This document shows, one piece after another, positions 7,760 through 13,853 of a stretch of DNA of 14,650 bases. The position numbers and the translations under genes are program-made. The notes under the pieces are model-generated. The model was not told the DNA's origin, did no database searches, and saw nothing but the letters and a program-made list of their open reading frames with translations. Positions within the stretch are counted from its first letter, which is position 1. Each line of letters begins with the position of its first letter. The DNA lies in NCBI GenBank assembly GCA_002361365.1, contig DEST01000064.1, positions 1-14,650 of the forward strand, given 5' to 3'. Source of the stretch: Alphaproteobacteria bacterium UBA3307 (GTDB lineage: Bacteria > Pseudomonadota > Alphaproteobacteria > RF32 > CAG-239).

Positions 7760-7948
7760 ATGGTAAAACGTTCTCGCAAAGTTAAATTGTTCGGTTTTTT
7801 GCCGATATACGGATGGACACAACGCAACGGCAGAAAAACGTGGAAAATTTGCGGCTTGCCGATTTGGACTGTGCGGAGGTTGGCAAATAATATTACCGTA
7901 AAATATTATTGTTTGGGAATTCCTTTGATGAAAGTCAGCAAAAAATAA
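7760..7948 (+). CDS. 62-residue mini-protein of three tandem G-(I/L)-P-I/L repeats
   Basis: The start is the ATG at 7760, with a strong ribosome site AAGGAGG (7747-7753) 6 bases upstream and its own promoter. The 62 residues are strongly basic and built of three imperfect copies of about 20 residues around the core G-x-P-(I/L)-aromatic/hydrophobic: FGFLPIYG (11-18), CGLPIWTV (31-38) and LGIPLMKV (52-59), each preceded by Lys/Tyr-rich residues. From memory, comparable K-x-x-x-G-I-P-L/I segments occur at the ends of some bacterial glycosyltransferases and polysaccharide proteins, but I cannot assign a function. There is no signal peptide and no clear membrane helix. Promoter, ribosome site and internal periodicity make it a likely real gene. 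Confidence 0.72.
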   Translation: MVKRSRKVKLFGFLPIYGWTQRNGRKTWKICGLPIWTVRRLANNITVKYYCLGIPLMKVSKK

Positions 7949-7981
7949 ATTTTGCATATCAATAAAATTTTTTGTCTTAAA

Positions 7982-8021
7982 TAAAAAATCCCCTCAAGTA
8001 CAGTAATTGCACTATGAGGGG
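7982..8021 (-). terminator. Intrinsic terminator of the minus-strand small ORF
   Basis: CCCCTCA (7990-7996) pairs with TGAGGGG (8015-8021), with a further AGT/ACT pairing inside. On the minus strand the stem is followed by ATTTTTTAT (complement of 7981-7989), the T-tract of an intrinsic terminator. On the plus strand no T-run follows. It lies 13 bases past the stop of the 50-residue minus-strand ORF and is the main reason to think that ORF is expressed. Confidence 0.7.
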
Positions 8022-8034
8022 GTCAAAAGGTTTG

Positions 8035-8187
8035 TTACAGACTGTCATCTAAATCTTCTTCGCGCTTGCGATATGGCGGCTGACCGTGGAACGGACCTTG
8101 AGGCGCGTTACCGTCAATACTCCGCGAAGAATGCTTTCCGAGCAAATCGTCACGCTCCTGATACTTTGTTGAGTCAATATCTTTCAT
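8035..8187 (-). CDS. Small 50-residue hydrophilic protein, unknown
   Basis: The minus strand has an ATG (complement of 8185-8187) followed by 50 codons and TAA (8035-8037). The protein begins MKDIDSTKYQERDDLLGKHS. It continues with a Gly/Pro/His-rich middle (PQGPFHGQPPY, 29-39) and an acidic tail (REEDLDDSL). It is charged, probably disordered, with no signal peptide or membrane segment; I recognise no family. Support comes from the dedicated minus-strand terminator 13 bases downstream and from codon use typical of coding sequence. No Shine-Dalgarno sequence is seen. Just upstream TTGAAA, 15 bases, TATTAT and 5 bases precede the ATG, which would suit a leaderless transcript. Otherwise it could be read through from the WG lipoprotein gene. 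The antisense plus-strand frame lacks such signals. Confidence 0.55.
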   Translation of the reverse strand: MKDIDSTKYQERDDLLGKHSSRSIDGNAPQGPFHGQPPYRKREEDLDDSL

Positions 8188-8225
8188 AACCAATAATATT
8201 GTAATTACATTTTTTTCAAACCAAA

Positions 8226-8252
8226 GGCATTTTCCTTAAAGGATAAAGTGCC
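8226..8252 (-). terminator. Hairpin after the WG lipoprotein gene, possible terminator
   Basis: GGCATTTTCCTT (8226-8237) pairs with AAGGATAAAGTGCC (8239-8252) with a 2-base bulge. On the minus strand it starts 14 bases after the stop of the lipoprotein gene and is followed by TTTGGTTTG, a poor T-tract. It may terminate partly and leave some read-through into the small 50-codon ORF. Confidence 0.45.
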
Positions 8253-8265
8253 ATCACATCAGAGT

Positions 8266-8946
8266 TTAAAGTTTCCAGTTGACGTTGATGACTGCAATAT
8301 CGCCTTTAATCTTCAGTTCCTTAATCTGCTTTTCCAGAATTTTGGAAGAAGTATCATAGCGCGCACCACCTGAAACACCTTCGTTGTTGAACATAGCCCA
8401 GCCTTTGGCATCTTTAACCAACACAGCCAGAGCATCACCGTTCTTGACGACATAGACCTTTTCGTACTGGCGGGGAGCCAGAGCCTGATGGTCAATTGTA
8501 GCAGCGCCCCATTTACCGTCTGTGTTCAAAAATGCTATACCGTCAATCAGTCGCAAATCAGTAAACGGACCGATAACGGACGAGCTTCCGAGAGCCCACA
8601 AACGAACACCATCTTTGCTATAAACATAGACATAGTTGTCTGTTTCGCTTGGTACAATCGAATCAATCTCTGCCGTAAAGGCTTCATAGCTACGTGCCAC
8701 AACAGTGGTCAGATTGCCCTTCTTGGCAAACACGGCGGTGTACTCAGCCTTGTCGATAATCTCATCAAACTCAGGAGCAAGCACAATATGGCCGGTAGAA
8801 TCCTTCAGACCATACTTGCCGTCAGCTTCTGTCAGCTCATACGTGCCGACTTTTTTTACTTCTTTCTTGCTGTCACAAGAAATCAACACACTTACTGCGG
8901 CGATGAACAGTGCACCGAACAGCAAAAATAATACGCTCTTTTTCAT
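8266..8946 (-). CDS. WG-repeat lipoprotein
   Basis: A 226-residue lipoprotein: MKK, a hydrophobic core, then the lipobox L-I-S-C with the lipidated Cys at residue 24, followed by DSKKE. The mature part has WG (KWG/KYG) repeats: GKYGLKDSTGHIVLAPEFDEI (42-62, shown by its key K-Y-G-L-x-D positions), DGKWGAATIDHQALAPRQYEKV and KGWAMFNNEGV. These form small beta repeats probably used for binding at the cell surface or periplasm; no catalytic motif is seen. Codon choice is unlike the neighbours (AAG, GAG, CTG, ATC and GCC frequent). There is no clear Shine-Dalgarno before the ATG (AATTTTTAGAAAA), and similar WG lipoproteins are common in gut Bacteroidales, so transfer is plausible but unproven. 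It is transcribed away from tRNA-Leu. Confidence 0.85.
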   Translation of the reverse strand: MKKSVLFLLFGALFIAAVSVLISCDSKKEVKKVGTYELTEADGKYGLKDSTGHIVLAPEFDEIIDKAEYTAVFAKKGNLTTVVARSYEAFTAEIDSIVPSETDNYVYVYSKDGVRLWALGSSSVIGPFTDLRLIDGIAFLNTDGKWGAATIDHQALAPRQYEKVYVVKNGDALAVLVKDAKGWAMFNNEGVSGGARYDTSSKILEKQIKELKIKGDIAVINVNWKL

Positions 8947-9021
8947 TTTTCTAAAAATTTTTGGTAAAACATAGAGAGAACTAACACTATAATAGTATAA
9001 ATAACTTTTTAAACGAGTTGT

Positions 9022-9050
9022 AGACTATTGAATTTTATGATTTTTGTCAA
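9022..9050 (-). promoter_or_regulatory. Promoter for the WG lipoprotein gene
   Basis: On the minus strand TTGACA (complement of 9045-9050) is followed after 17 bases by TAGTCT (complement of 9022-9027). This would give a leader of about 70 bases before the ATG at 8946. The -35 is perfect and the -10 weak. Confidence 0.4.
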
Positions 9051-9143
9051 GCAAAAAATAAAAATTGTGTAAAAAAAATGTTTCAAATGCAAAAAATGCT
9101 TGATTTATGTAAAATAATATAATAACTATATGTTGTTTTGGAT

Positions 9144-9229
9144 GCGGCCATGGCGGAATTGGTAGACGCGTAACGTTGAGGTCGTTATGAGCTAAGCTCG
9201 TGGAAGTTCAAGTCTTCTTGGCCGCACCA
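9144..9229 (+). tRNA. tRNA-Leu (anticodon GAG), CCA encoded
   Basis: An 86-base class II tRNA. The acceptor stem GCGGCCA (9144-9150) pairs with TGGCCGC (9219-9225), followed by the discriminator A and encoded CCA (9227-9229). The D-arm contains GAATTGGTAGA between GCG and CGC. The anticodon stem TAACG/CGTTA (9171-9175, 9183-9187) encloses the loop TTGAGGT, so the anticodon is GAG, reading CUC/CUU leucine codons. A long variable arm GAGC-TAA-GCTC, typical of tRNA-Leu, and a T-arm GGAAG/CTTCT with loop TTCAAGT follow. A terminator stands 20 bases downstream. The weak upstream element TTGATT (9100-9105) may be its -35. Confidence 0.96.
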
Positions 9230-9248
9230 GTTCAAAACTTGAATGTTG

Positions 9249-9270
9249 TACCCGATTATCGGGTATTTTT
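9249..9270 (+). terminator. Intrinsic terminator after tRNA-Leu
   Basis: TACCCGA (9249-9255) pairs perfectly with TCGGGTA (9259-9265) around a TTA loop, followed by five T (9266-9270). It separates the tRNA from corA. Confidence 0.8.
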
Positions 9271-9340
9271 AATAAGTTATCGTACCAGAACTGAGCAGGT
9301 ATCTCAAAAAATAGATACAACATCAAAGGAGAGCTTAATT

Positions 9341-10294
9341 ATGCTGCGTATTTATAAAACAGAAGATGGCGGTAAACTGGTTAAGCTCAAAAGATTCAGC
9401 AAAGTAACACAAGCGTGGTTCAGTTTGACCAATCCGACAAGTGCCGAAATCAGCAAGGTTTCGTCGCTGTTGAAAGTCGATTCGGATATTTTACGCAACT
9501 CCTTGGATGCAGACGAACGCTCCCGAGTCGAATTGGACGAAGGGATTTTTTCGACCATTGTGAATTTGCCGCTCCTTGATGAAGAGGGAAATTTTGATAC
9601 ATTACCGTGCGGTTTGGTGTTTAGTGGTGAAAATTTTTTAACGATTTGTTCCAAAGACAATCGTATTTTAAGCTCGTTTAATAAAAATTCGGCCAAATCG
9701 TTTGATACACGGGAACGCACCAAATTTATGCTCTCGATTCTTTATAAAATCACCCAGTTTTATTTGCGGTATTTGGCGATTATCAACCGTAAAACCGAGC
9801 ATATTGAAGATTCACTCAAGCAAACTACACATAATGAAGAGTTGTTTCAGCTGATGGAAATTCAAAAATCACTCGTTTATTTTACAACTGCTTTGCGCGA
9901 CAATCAGCTTGTGCTTGAAAAAATTCTGCGTATGACCAAATCTCCGGCCAGTGCGCGGCTGTTGGCATTTACTGAAGATGATACCGACTTGCTAGAGGAT
10001 GTGATTGTCGAAAATAAACAAGCGATTGAAATGGTGGATATGCATCGTTCGATTTTAGAAGGTATGATGGATGGTTTTGCTTCGATTATTAACAATAACT
10101 TAAACCAGATAATGAAGTTTTTGGCTGCGATTACGATTGTTTTGTCCGTACCGACGATGATGGGTAGTTTTTGGGGAATGAATGTGCCGATGCCGTTTGG
10201 CGAGTTTGCCTATGGTTTTCCGACAGTGATTGCTTTGTCTGCGGTTATCACCATTATTGTCGGTTTCTTTTTCCGCAAAAAAGGATTGTTTTAA
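9341..10294 (+). CDS. corA: CorA-family magnesium/divalent cation channel
   Basis: A 317-residue CorA-type transporter. The N-terminal cytosolic domain and long helices (about residues 1-255) are followed by two C-terminal membrane helices (about 258-276 and 291-311) with the signature Gly-Met-Asn at 279-281 (SFWGMNVPMPF) in the loop between them, and the usual basic end (FRKKGLF). It would form a pentameric inner-membrane channel for Mg2+ (or Co2+/Ni2+/Zn2+ in some members). The ATG at 9341 is chosen because AAGGAG (9326-9331) lies 9 bases upstream and the protein then has the normal CorA length. Starting earlier, at a GTG at 9200, would put the start inside the tRNA. Transcription of the gene is separated from the tRNA by a terminator; its own promoter is not obvious. 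Confidence 0.93.
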   Translation: MLRIYKTEDGGKLVKLKRFSKVTQAWFSLTNPTSAEISKVSSLLKVDSDILRNSLDADERSRVELDEGIFSTIVNLPLLDEEGNFDTLPCGLVFSGENFLTICSKDNRILSSFNKNSAKSFDTRERTKFMLSILYKITQFYLRYLAIINRKTEHIEDSLKQTTHNEELFQLMEIQKSLVYFTTALRDNQLVLEKILRMTKSPASARLLAFTEDDTDLLEDVIVENKQAIEMVDMHRSILEGMMDGFASIINNNLNQIMKFLAAITIVLSVPTMMGSFWGMNVPMPFGEFAYGFPTVIALSAVITIIVGFFFRKKGLF

Positions 10295-10302
10295 AAAACA
10301 TC

Positions 10303-10331
10303 TTGACAAAATTTATTAAAAACGATATACT
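10303..10331 (+). promoter_or_regulatory. Near-consensus sigma70 promoter of the leader/unknown-gene unit
   Basis: TTGACA (10303-10308), a spacer of exactly 17 bases, then TATACT (10326-10331). It is the best promoter in the window. Transcription should begin near 10338, leaving about 210 bases before the main ORF at 10549. Confidence 0.8.
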
Positions 10332-10337
10332 AATCTT

Positions 10338-10548
10338 GCTTATTTAAGGATTAGGGATGTTTTTATGTTTATTTTTGGGTCGTTTTTGAAGTTTTTTTTA
10401 GCTTCCGATTTATGAATGAGTGTAAAAGATTCTTTATTCCTGAAGATGAGCGTTGTTTCGGATGAGCGTAAAGCTTTGTTTCCACGGAACGACTAACCTT
10501 TTATTCACATCCCGATTGGAAACTAGGGTGCCAAAAAAATTTTAGATT
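10338..10548 (+). ncRNA. Candidate structured leader RNA (with short ORFs) of the unknown-gene unit
   Basis: This interval of about 210 bases between a strong promoter and the main ATG can fold through two nested long-range helices. GGGATGT (10354-10360) pairs with ACATCCC (10507-10513). Further in, GGTCGTTTT (10378-10386) pairs with GGAACGACT (10486-10494) over nine positions including three G-U pairs. Inside, GAAGTT/AGCTTC (10388-10393, 10400-10405) forms a hairpin with a U6 loop. It also carries two related stretches beginning ATGAGTGTAAAAG (10416) and ATGAGCGTAAAG (10462), and tiny ORFs whose starts and stops touch. No intrinsic terminator separates it from the main ORF, so it looks like a 5' leader rather than a free sRNA. 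I match it to no known riboswitch, 6S, SRP or tmRNA signature. Confidence 0.5.
10365..10415 (+). CDS. Possible 16-residue Phe-rich leader peptide
   Basis: ATG at 10365, 16 codons, TGA at 10413-10415. The peptide MFIFGSFLKFFLASDL has five Phe residues. AGGGA (10353-10357) lies 7 bases upstream as ribosome site, and this site overlaps the left arm of the outer long-range helix of the leader. The stop is directly followed by, and overlaps, further ATG codons (10412 and 10416). A Phe-rich peptide can arise by chance in U-rich sequence, so it is only a candidate attenuation or coupling peptide. Confidence 0.3.
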   Translation: MFIFGSFLKFFLASDL

Positions 10549-11658
10549 ATGGCAACAAAAAATTTCAAAAACAGTGTTATGTGTGCGTTCAACTTTGTGT
10601 TGAAAGGAGTACTCTTGGGTATCTCAGGGACCGCTTGCATCGCATGGTCTTTGGCGTGCATTGCTCTTATCATTACCAGTCCTATCTGGGGTACGGTCTG
10701 GGCATTGCGAGATCCTGAAGCTTGTGCCATCCGCCTTAATGAGTCTAACGACTATGTTAAGGGGAGGTTTGCAAGTTATGTAAAGTGGTGTACATGGGCA
10801 ATGTGCCGCGCCAGCCTCTGGTTGTGCACGCCGATAATTGCCATTCTGCCGATGAAGTACCATAAGGAGTTCATCCTCGCGGGCAAAAAAGCTCTGGCCG
10901 ATTATCGCGTCAAGACGCAGGTGGCTTACTATAAGACATTCAGCCGCGAGGGGCAAGTCAATCTGCTCAGTGGCGGACAGTTGTCGCAAGCAGCTATTGA
11001 TGCCATCTGGCAAGATGAGGCGGAACGTGCCAAGTGTATTGACGCCGGTTTGCCTTTAACAGATGGAGTTATCCGCGAGCTCTGCAAAGGAGAAAACTCC
11101 GCTCTGCTGTGGAGGTATTTCAAAAAGAATACCCCCAATAAGGCTATGACAAATATCCTTATTGAAATGGCGCATCAAGGCTACGCTACGCCTCAGAGTG
11201 TCTTGCTGAACCTCATCAAGCAACAGCGTCCGGACGCTAACCTATTGAACAAACTCATGTGGTTTGACAATAGGCGGTTTAAGGAACTCGTCCGCAATAC
11301 GATGGACGAATATGCCGATATAGATGCCGTCACATACGCCTCTGCTTCTGCAGAAGATATTGCCCAGCATTGGACAAACTTCTGCAAGGGAAAGAAAGAA
11401 ATTTCTTCCAAAGCGCAGCAGAAGATGGGGTATGAGCATTACCTTATCTATGCTGAGACAGGGCATACCCTCGACTATAATGCTCTGAGGTACTTGTTAG
11501 CGAATATTGCCGATAAGGATTACCTCAAGGCAGTTGTCGAGAATGAATTTGAATCCGTCAACGACACAATGCTGACCATTCTTAAGGCCGAGTACTGGCG
11601 TTACAGTGTGTATCTTGCCGTCAAGGAGGCAAGAGCACACCAGAATGCAGCCGCATAA
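10549..11658 (+). CDS. Unknown 369-residue protein with two N-terminal membrane segments
   Basis: I do not recognise this family. The N-terminal 105 residues hold two hydrophobic segments (about 18-46 and 82-101) and seven Cys (12, 30, 37, 59, 81, 86, 93); the remaining 265 residues are soluble, mostly helical and repeat-like (for example AAIDAIWQDEAERAKCIDAG, then LTDGVIRELC and ATPQSVLLNLIKQQ). There is no signal peptide cleavage site and no catalytic motif. The ATG has no Shine-Dalgarno sequence and follows an in-frame TAG by three bases (TAG-ATT-ATG), which would suit re-initiation from a short upstream ORF. Codon use (ATC, AAG, GAG, CTC/CTG) departs from adhE, corA and lspA. It has its own strong promoter, long leader and terminator. 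It is probably an inner-membrane-anchored protein acquired by transfer. Confidence 0.8.
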   Translation: MATKNFKNSVMCAFNFVLKGVLLGISGTACIAWSLACIALIITSPIWGTVWALRDPEACAIRLNESNDYVKGRFASYVKWCTWAMCRASLWLCTPIIAILPMKYHKEFILAGKKALADYRVKTQVAYYKTFSREGQVNLLSGGQLSQAAIDAIWQDEAERAKCIDAGLPLTDGVIRELCKGENSALLWRYFKKNTPNKAMTNILIEMAHQGYATPQSVLLNLIKQQRPDANLLNKLMWFDNRRFKELVRNTMDEYADIDAVTYASASAEDIAQHWTNFCKGKKEISSKAQQKMGYEHYLIYAETGHTLDYNALRYLLANIADKDYLKAVVENEFESVNDTMLTILKAEYWRYSVYLAVKEARAHQNAAA

Positions 11659-11671
11659 CTTCAAAAAAGAA

Positions 11672-11709
11672 AGAATCTCTTATCCGGAAGGATAAGGGAT
11701 TCTTTTTTT
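11672..11709 (+). terminator. Strong intrinsic terminator of the unknown-gene unit
   Basis: A 14-bp stem with a single G-U pair (11672-11685 with 11690-11703), a GGAA loop and a run of seven T to 11709. It starts 14 bases after the stop and closes the unit that begins at the promoter at 10303. Confidence 0.92.
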
Positions 11710-11810
11710 GTGCACTAAACATAAAAACTTGTAGATTATTTCAAGAGAATTGTAGCAAAAGAAAAACTTTCGAATTATATTGTCGGCGGGATGATAAAAG
11801 GAGAAAAATT

Positions 11811-12284
11811 TTGATTTTCGGCATAATCGCCATAATTTTCGCATTTTGCGCTGACCAACTGACCAAATATCTGCTTGCCTCGTCTATGGCAACCGGTACA
11901 ACGGTGGCTTACGGCGATTTTTTTAATTGGGTCAAAGTTTGGAACACCGGTGTCAGTTTTTCGATGTTTAATAATCACGGAGACATCGGACGTGTTGCAT
12001 TATGTATATTATCGGCGGTCGTGTGCGTGTTTTTGCTACATTGGATGATAAAAGAAAAAAGTACGCTGAAAGTTATTGCTTTAGGGTTGATTATCGGCGG
12101 AGCACTTGGTAATGTTGCAGACCGCATACGTTTTGGTGCGGTGCTTGATTTTTTGGATTTTCATATCGGCAGATACCATTGGCCGGCATTTAATTTGGCC
12201 GACAGTTTTATTTGTATCGGTGCCGGTATCTTGATTTTTTGGGAATTATATAATGCACAACAGAAAGGAATAAAAGAAAAATGA
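11811..12284 (+). CDS. lspA: Lipoprotein signal peptidase II
   Basis: A 157-residue LspA, the inner-membrane aspartyl protease that removes signal peptides from prolipoproteins after lipidation. The family landmarks are present: DQLTK (15-19), NTG at 45-47 with VSFSMF, GNVADR (100-105), the catalytic Asp113 in VLDFLDF and Asp131 in FNLADS. Four hydrophobic segments (about 1-14, 63-79, 87-103, 131-147) match the usual topology. The start is TTG at 11811, with AAGGAG (11798-11803) 7 bases upstream; the nearby ATG at 11791 is out of frame and soon stops. The stop overlaps the next start as ATGA (12281-12284). The gene that usually precedes lspA, ileS, is not here; a terminator-closed unknown gene is. 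Confidence 0.95.
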   Translation: MIFGIIAIIFAFCADQLTKYLLASSMATGTTVAYGDFFNWVKVWNTGVSFSMFNNHGDIGRVALCILSAVVCVFLLHWMIKEKSTLKVIALGLIIGGALGNVADRIRFGAVLDFLDFHIGRYHWPAFNLADSFICIGAGILIFWELYNAQQKGIKEK

Positions 12285-12520
12285 AAAAGATTTATGTTGT
12301 TTTGGCACTTGTTGCGGTTTTGGCGTTAAGCAGTTGCGGATGGACCAAAAAAACGTTGGGAATGGCTAAGACAGGTCCGGACGAAACATTGGTAAAGACT
12401 AATCGTCCGTTGATTTTGCCACCGGATTATGAAGCTCGCCCGATTAAAAATCTGGTAAAGGCAGAACCGGAAGAAGAAGCGGATTCTCAGGAAATAAGCG
12501 GCGACTCAAATAATGAATAA
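12281..12520 (+). CDS. bamF: BamF-like (DUF3035) outer-membrane assembly lipoprotein
   Basis: A 79-residue lipoprotein with a signal peptide and lipobox L-S-S-C (Cys19). The mature part shows the DUF3035/BamF signature GPDETLVKTNRPLILPPDYEARP (residues about 32-54, key P-D-E, R-P-L and P-P-D-Y), ending in an acidic tail. BamF is an alphaproteobacterial subunit of the beta-barrel assembly machine at the inner face of the outer membrane. It is much shorter than typical members, consisting of little beyond the core motif. The ATG overlaps the lspA stop (ATGA), with AAAGGAA upstream, and the 3' end overlaps the M16 gene by 8 bases, so it is translationally coupled on both sides. Its processing depends on LspA encoded just before it. 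Confidence 0.8.
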   Translation: MKKIYVVLALVAVLALSSCGWTKKTLGMAKTGPDETLVKTNRPLILPPDYEARPIKNLVKAEPEEEADSQEISGDSNNE

Positions 12521-13853
12521 GTTTTTACGGATTTTGCTACTGATGCTTTTGCCGGTTGCGGTAAATGCAAAGATTTTTAAGGCTGAAGAATTTACGCTGG
12601 ATAACGGCTTGCGTGTAGTGGTGGTGGAAAATCACAAAGCACCGTTGGTCAAACATATGCTGTGGTATCAGGTTGGAGCGGTGGATGAATTTCGCGGCCG
12701 TGGCGGAAGTGCACATCTTTTGGAACATCTGTTGTTTCGCGGAACAGATAAGGTCAACGGTAATGAATTTAATCACATTATGGAAAAAAACGGAGCGGAT
12801 TCAAACGCTTTTACCAGTTATGATGTGACGGTATATCATCAATTTGCCGATGTTAGTCGACTGGAAGTGTTGATGGCGCTGGAGGCGGATAGAATGCAGA
12901 ATCTTAAAATCAGTGAAAAGGATTTTGAAGCCGAGCGTAAAATTGTGTTTCAGGAACGTAAACAAGTTGTTGAAAACAATCCTTCTGCGCCGTTTTATGA
13001 AAAAATGCGTATGATGATGTGGGGAACTTCACCTTATGGTCAGCCGATTACCGGTTTGCCGGAAGAAATCACTGCATTGAAATACGACGATACAATGGAT
13101 TTTTATCACAAATATTATGCACCGAATAATGCGATTCTTGTGCTTTCCGGCGATATTGACACACAGACCGTTCGTCCGTTGGTTGAAAAATATTACGGCA
13201 AATTGGAAAAGCGCGCGGTTAAACGCGATACTTCGGTGCCGGTTACAGATAATTTTCGGCAAACCTTGCAAATGCGCCTGCCGCATATTGCAACACCGCG
13301 TGTGTTGCGTGCATTTATGTTGCCGCCGCGAGAAAAGCTGAATGAAGCGATTTATGCGTATGATATTTTGGCAGAACTTTTAGGCGGCGGTGAAACGGCG
13401 GAACTTTATCGGGATTTGGTCTTGAAACAGCGGCAGGCAGTCAGTGTCAGCGCTAGCTACAATTATATGACACGCTCAAATACTGTGTTTACAGTGTCTA
13501 TGACACCTAATATGGAAAAAGCATTGTCACCGGATGCTGCAACGCAGGTTTTGAATATGGCATTAACGAAGGCTCGTAAAGCTCTGACAGAAGAACGATT
13601 GGCTCAAATCAAACGCAAAATTTCTGCCAATATGGTGTATTTGAATGATAATCCGCAAACAGCCGCAAATTGGATTGGTTATATGCTTTCTATGGGGTTT
13701 GAGCTTGAAGATGTGCAAAATTATGAACAACACATCAATGCCGTAACTCTGGAGAGTGTGCAGCAGGCATTTGACAGTTTGCAAACCGCGTCTGATATGA
13801 CGGCGGTTTTGTTGCCGGAAAAACAAACGAACGGAGATTTTGATGCACAATAA
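12513..13853 (+). CDS. M16 family zinc metallopeptidase, active subunit
   Basis: A 446-residue insulinase/pitrilysin-type (M16) peptidase. A signal peptide (hydrophobic 5-15, cleavage VNA|K after residue 19) sends it to the periplasm. The inverted zinc motif HLLEH has His68, Glu71 and His72, and the third ligand is Glu148 in FQERK, 76 residues after His72, the usual spacing. The M16 C-terminal domain follows (about 225-440), including RVLRAFMLPP and the Gly-rich LLGGGETAELYRDL. It should degrade peptides or remove proteins in the periplasm as a partner of the following M16-like gene. Start: ATG at 12513, overlapping the previous gene by 8 bases. The stop overlaps the next start by 11 bases. 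Its place after bamF suggests a role in outer-envelope protein quality control, which is inference. Confidence 0.93.
   Translation: MNKFLRILLLMLLPVAVNAKIFKAEEFTLDNGLRVVVVENHKAPLVKHMLWYQVGAVDEFRGRGGSAHLLEHLLFRGTDKVNGNEFNHIMEKNGADSNAFTSYDVTVYHQFADVSRLEVLMALEADRMQNLKISEKDFEAERKIVFQERKQVVENNPSAPFYEKMRMMMWGTSPYGQPITGLPEEITALKYDDTMDFYHKYYAPNNAILVLSGDIDTQTVRPLVEKYYGKLEKRAVKRDTSVPVTDNFRQTLQMRLPHIATPRVLRAFMLPPREKLNEAIYAYDILAELLGGGETAELYRDLVLKQRQAVSVSASYNYMTRSNTVFTVSMTPNMEKALSPDAATQVLNMALTKARKALTEERLAQIKRKISANMVYLNDNPQTAANWIGYMLSMGFELEDVQNYEQHINAVTLESVQQAFDSLQTASDMTAVLLPEKQTNGDFDAQ

Noticed and set aside
8007..8189. Plus-strand 60-codon ORF antisense to the small minus-strand ORF
   Set aside because: No ribosome site, its start overlaps the hairpin, and the terminator signals point to minus-strand transcription.
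9047..9103. Inverted repeat TCAAGCA ... TGCTTGA before tRNA-Leu
   Set aside because: Seven bases with a 43-base A-rich spacer is easily expected by chance, and its arms coincide with -35-like elements of divergent promoters.
9200..9340. N-terminal extension of corA to a GTG at 9200
   Set aside because: It starts inside the tRNA-Leu and crosses its terminator; the ATG at 9341 has a good ribosome site and gives the normal CorA length.
9144..10548. Integration of an element at tRNA-Leu with a duplicated tRNA end
   Set aside because: I found no second copy of the tRNA 3' sequence and no integrase or transposase gene in the window.
10338..10548. Known RNA class (6S, tmRNA, SRP RNA, RNase P RNA, cobalamin/TPP/FMN riboswitch, T-box)
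   Set aside because: None of the signature motifs I know for these classes is present; only generic structure can be supported.
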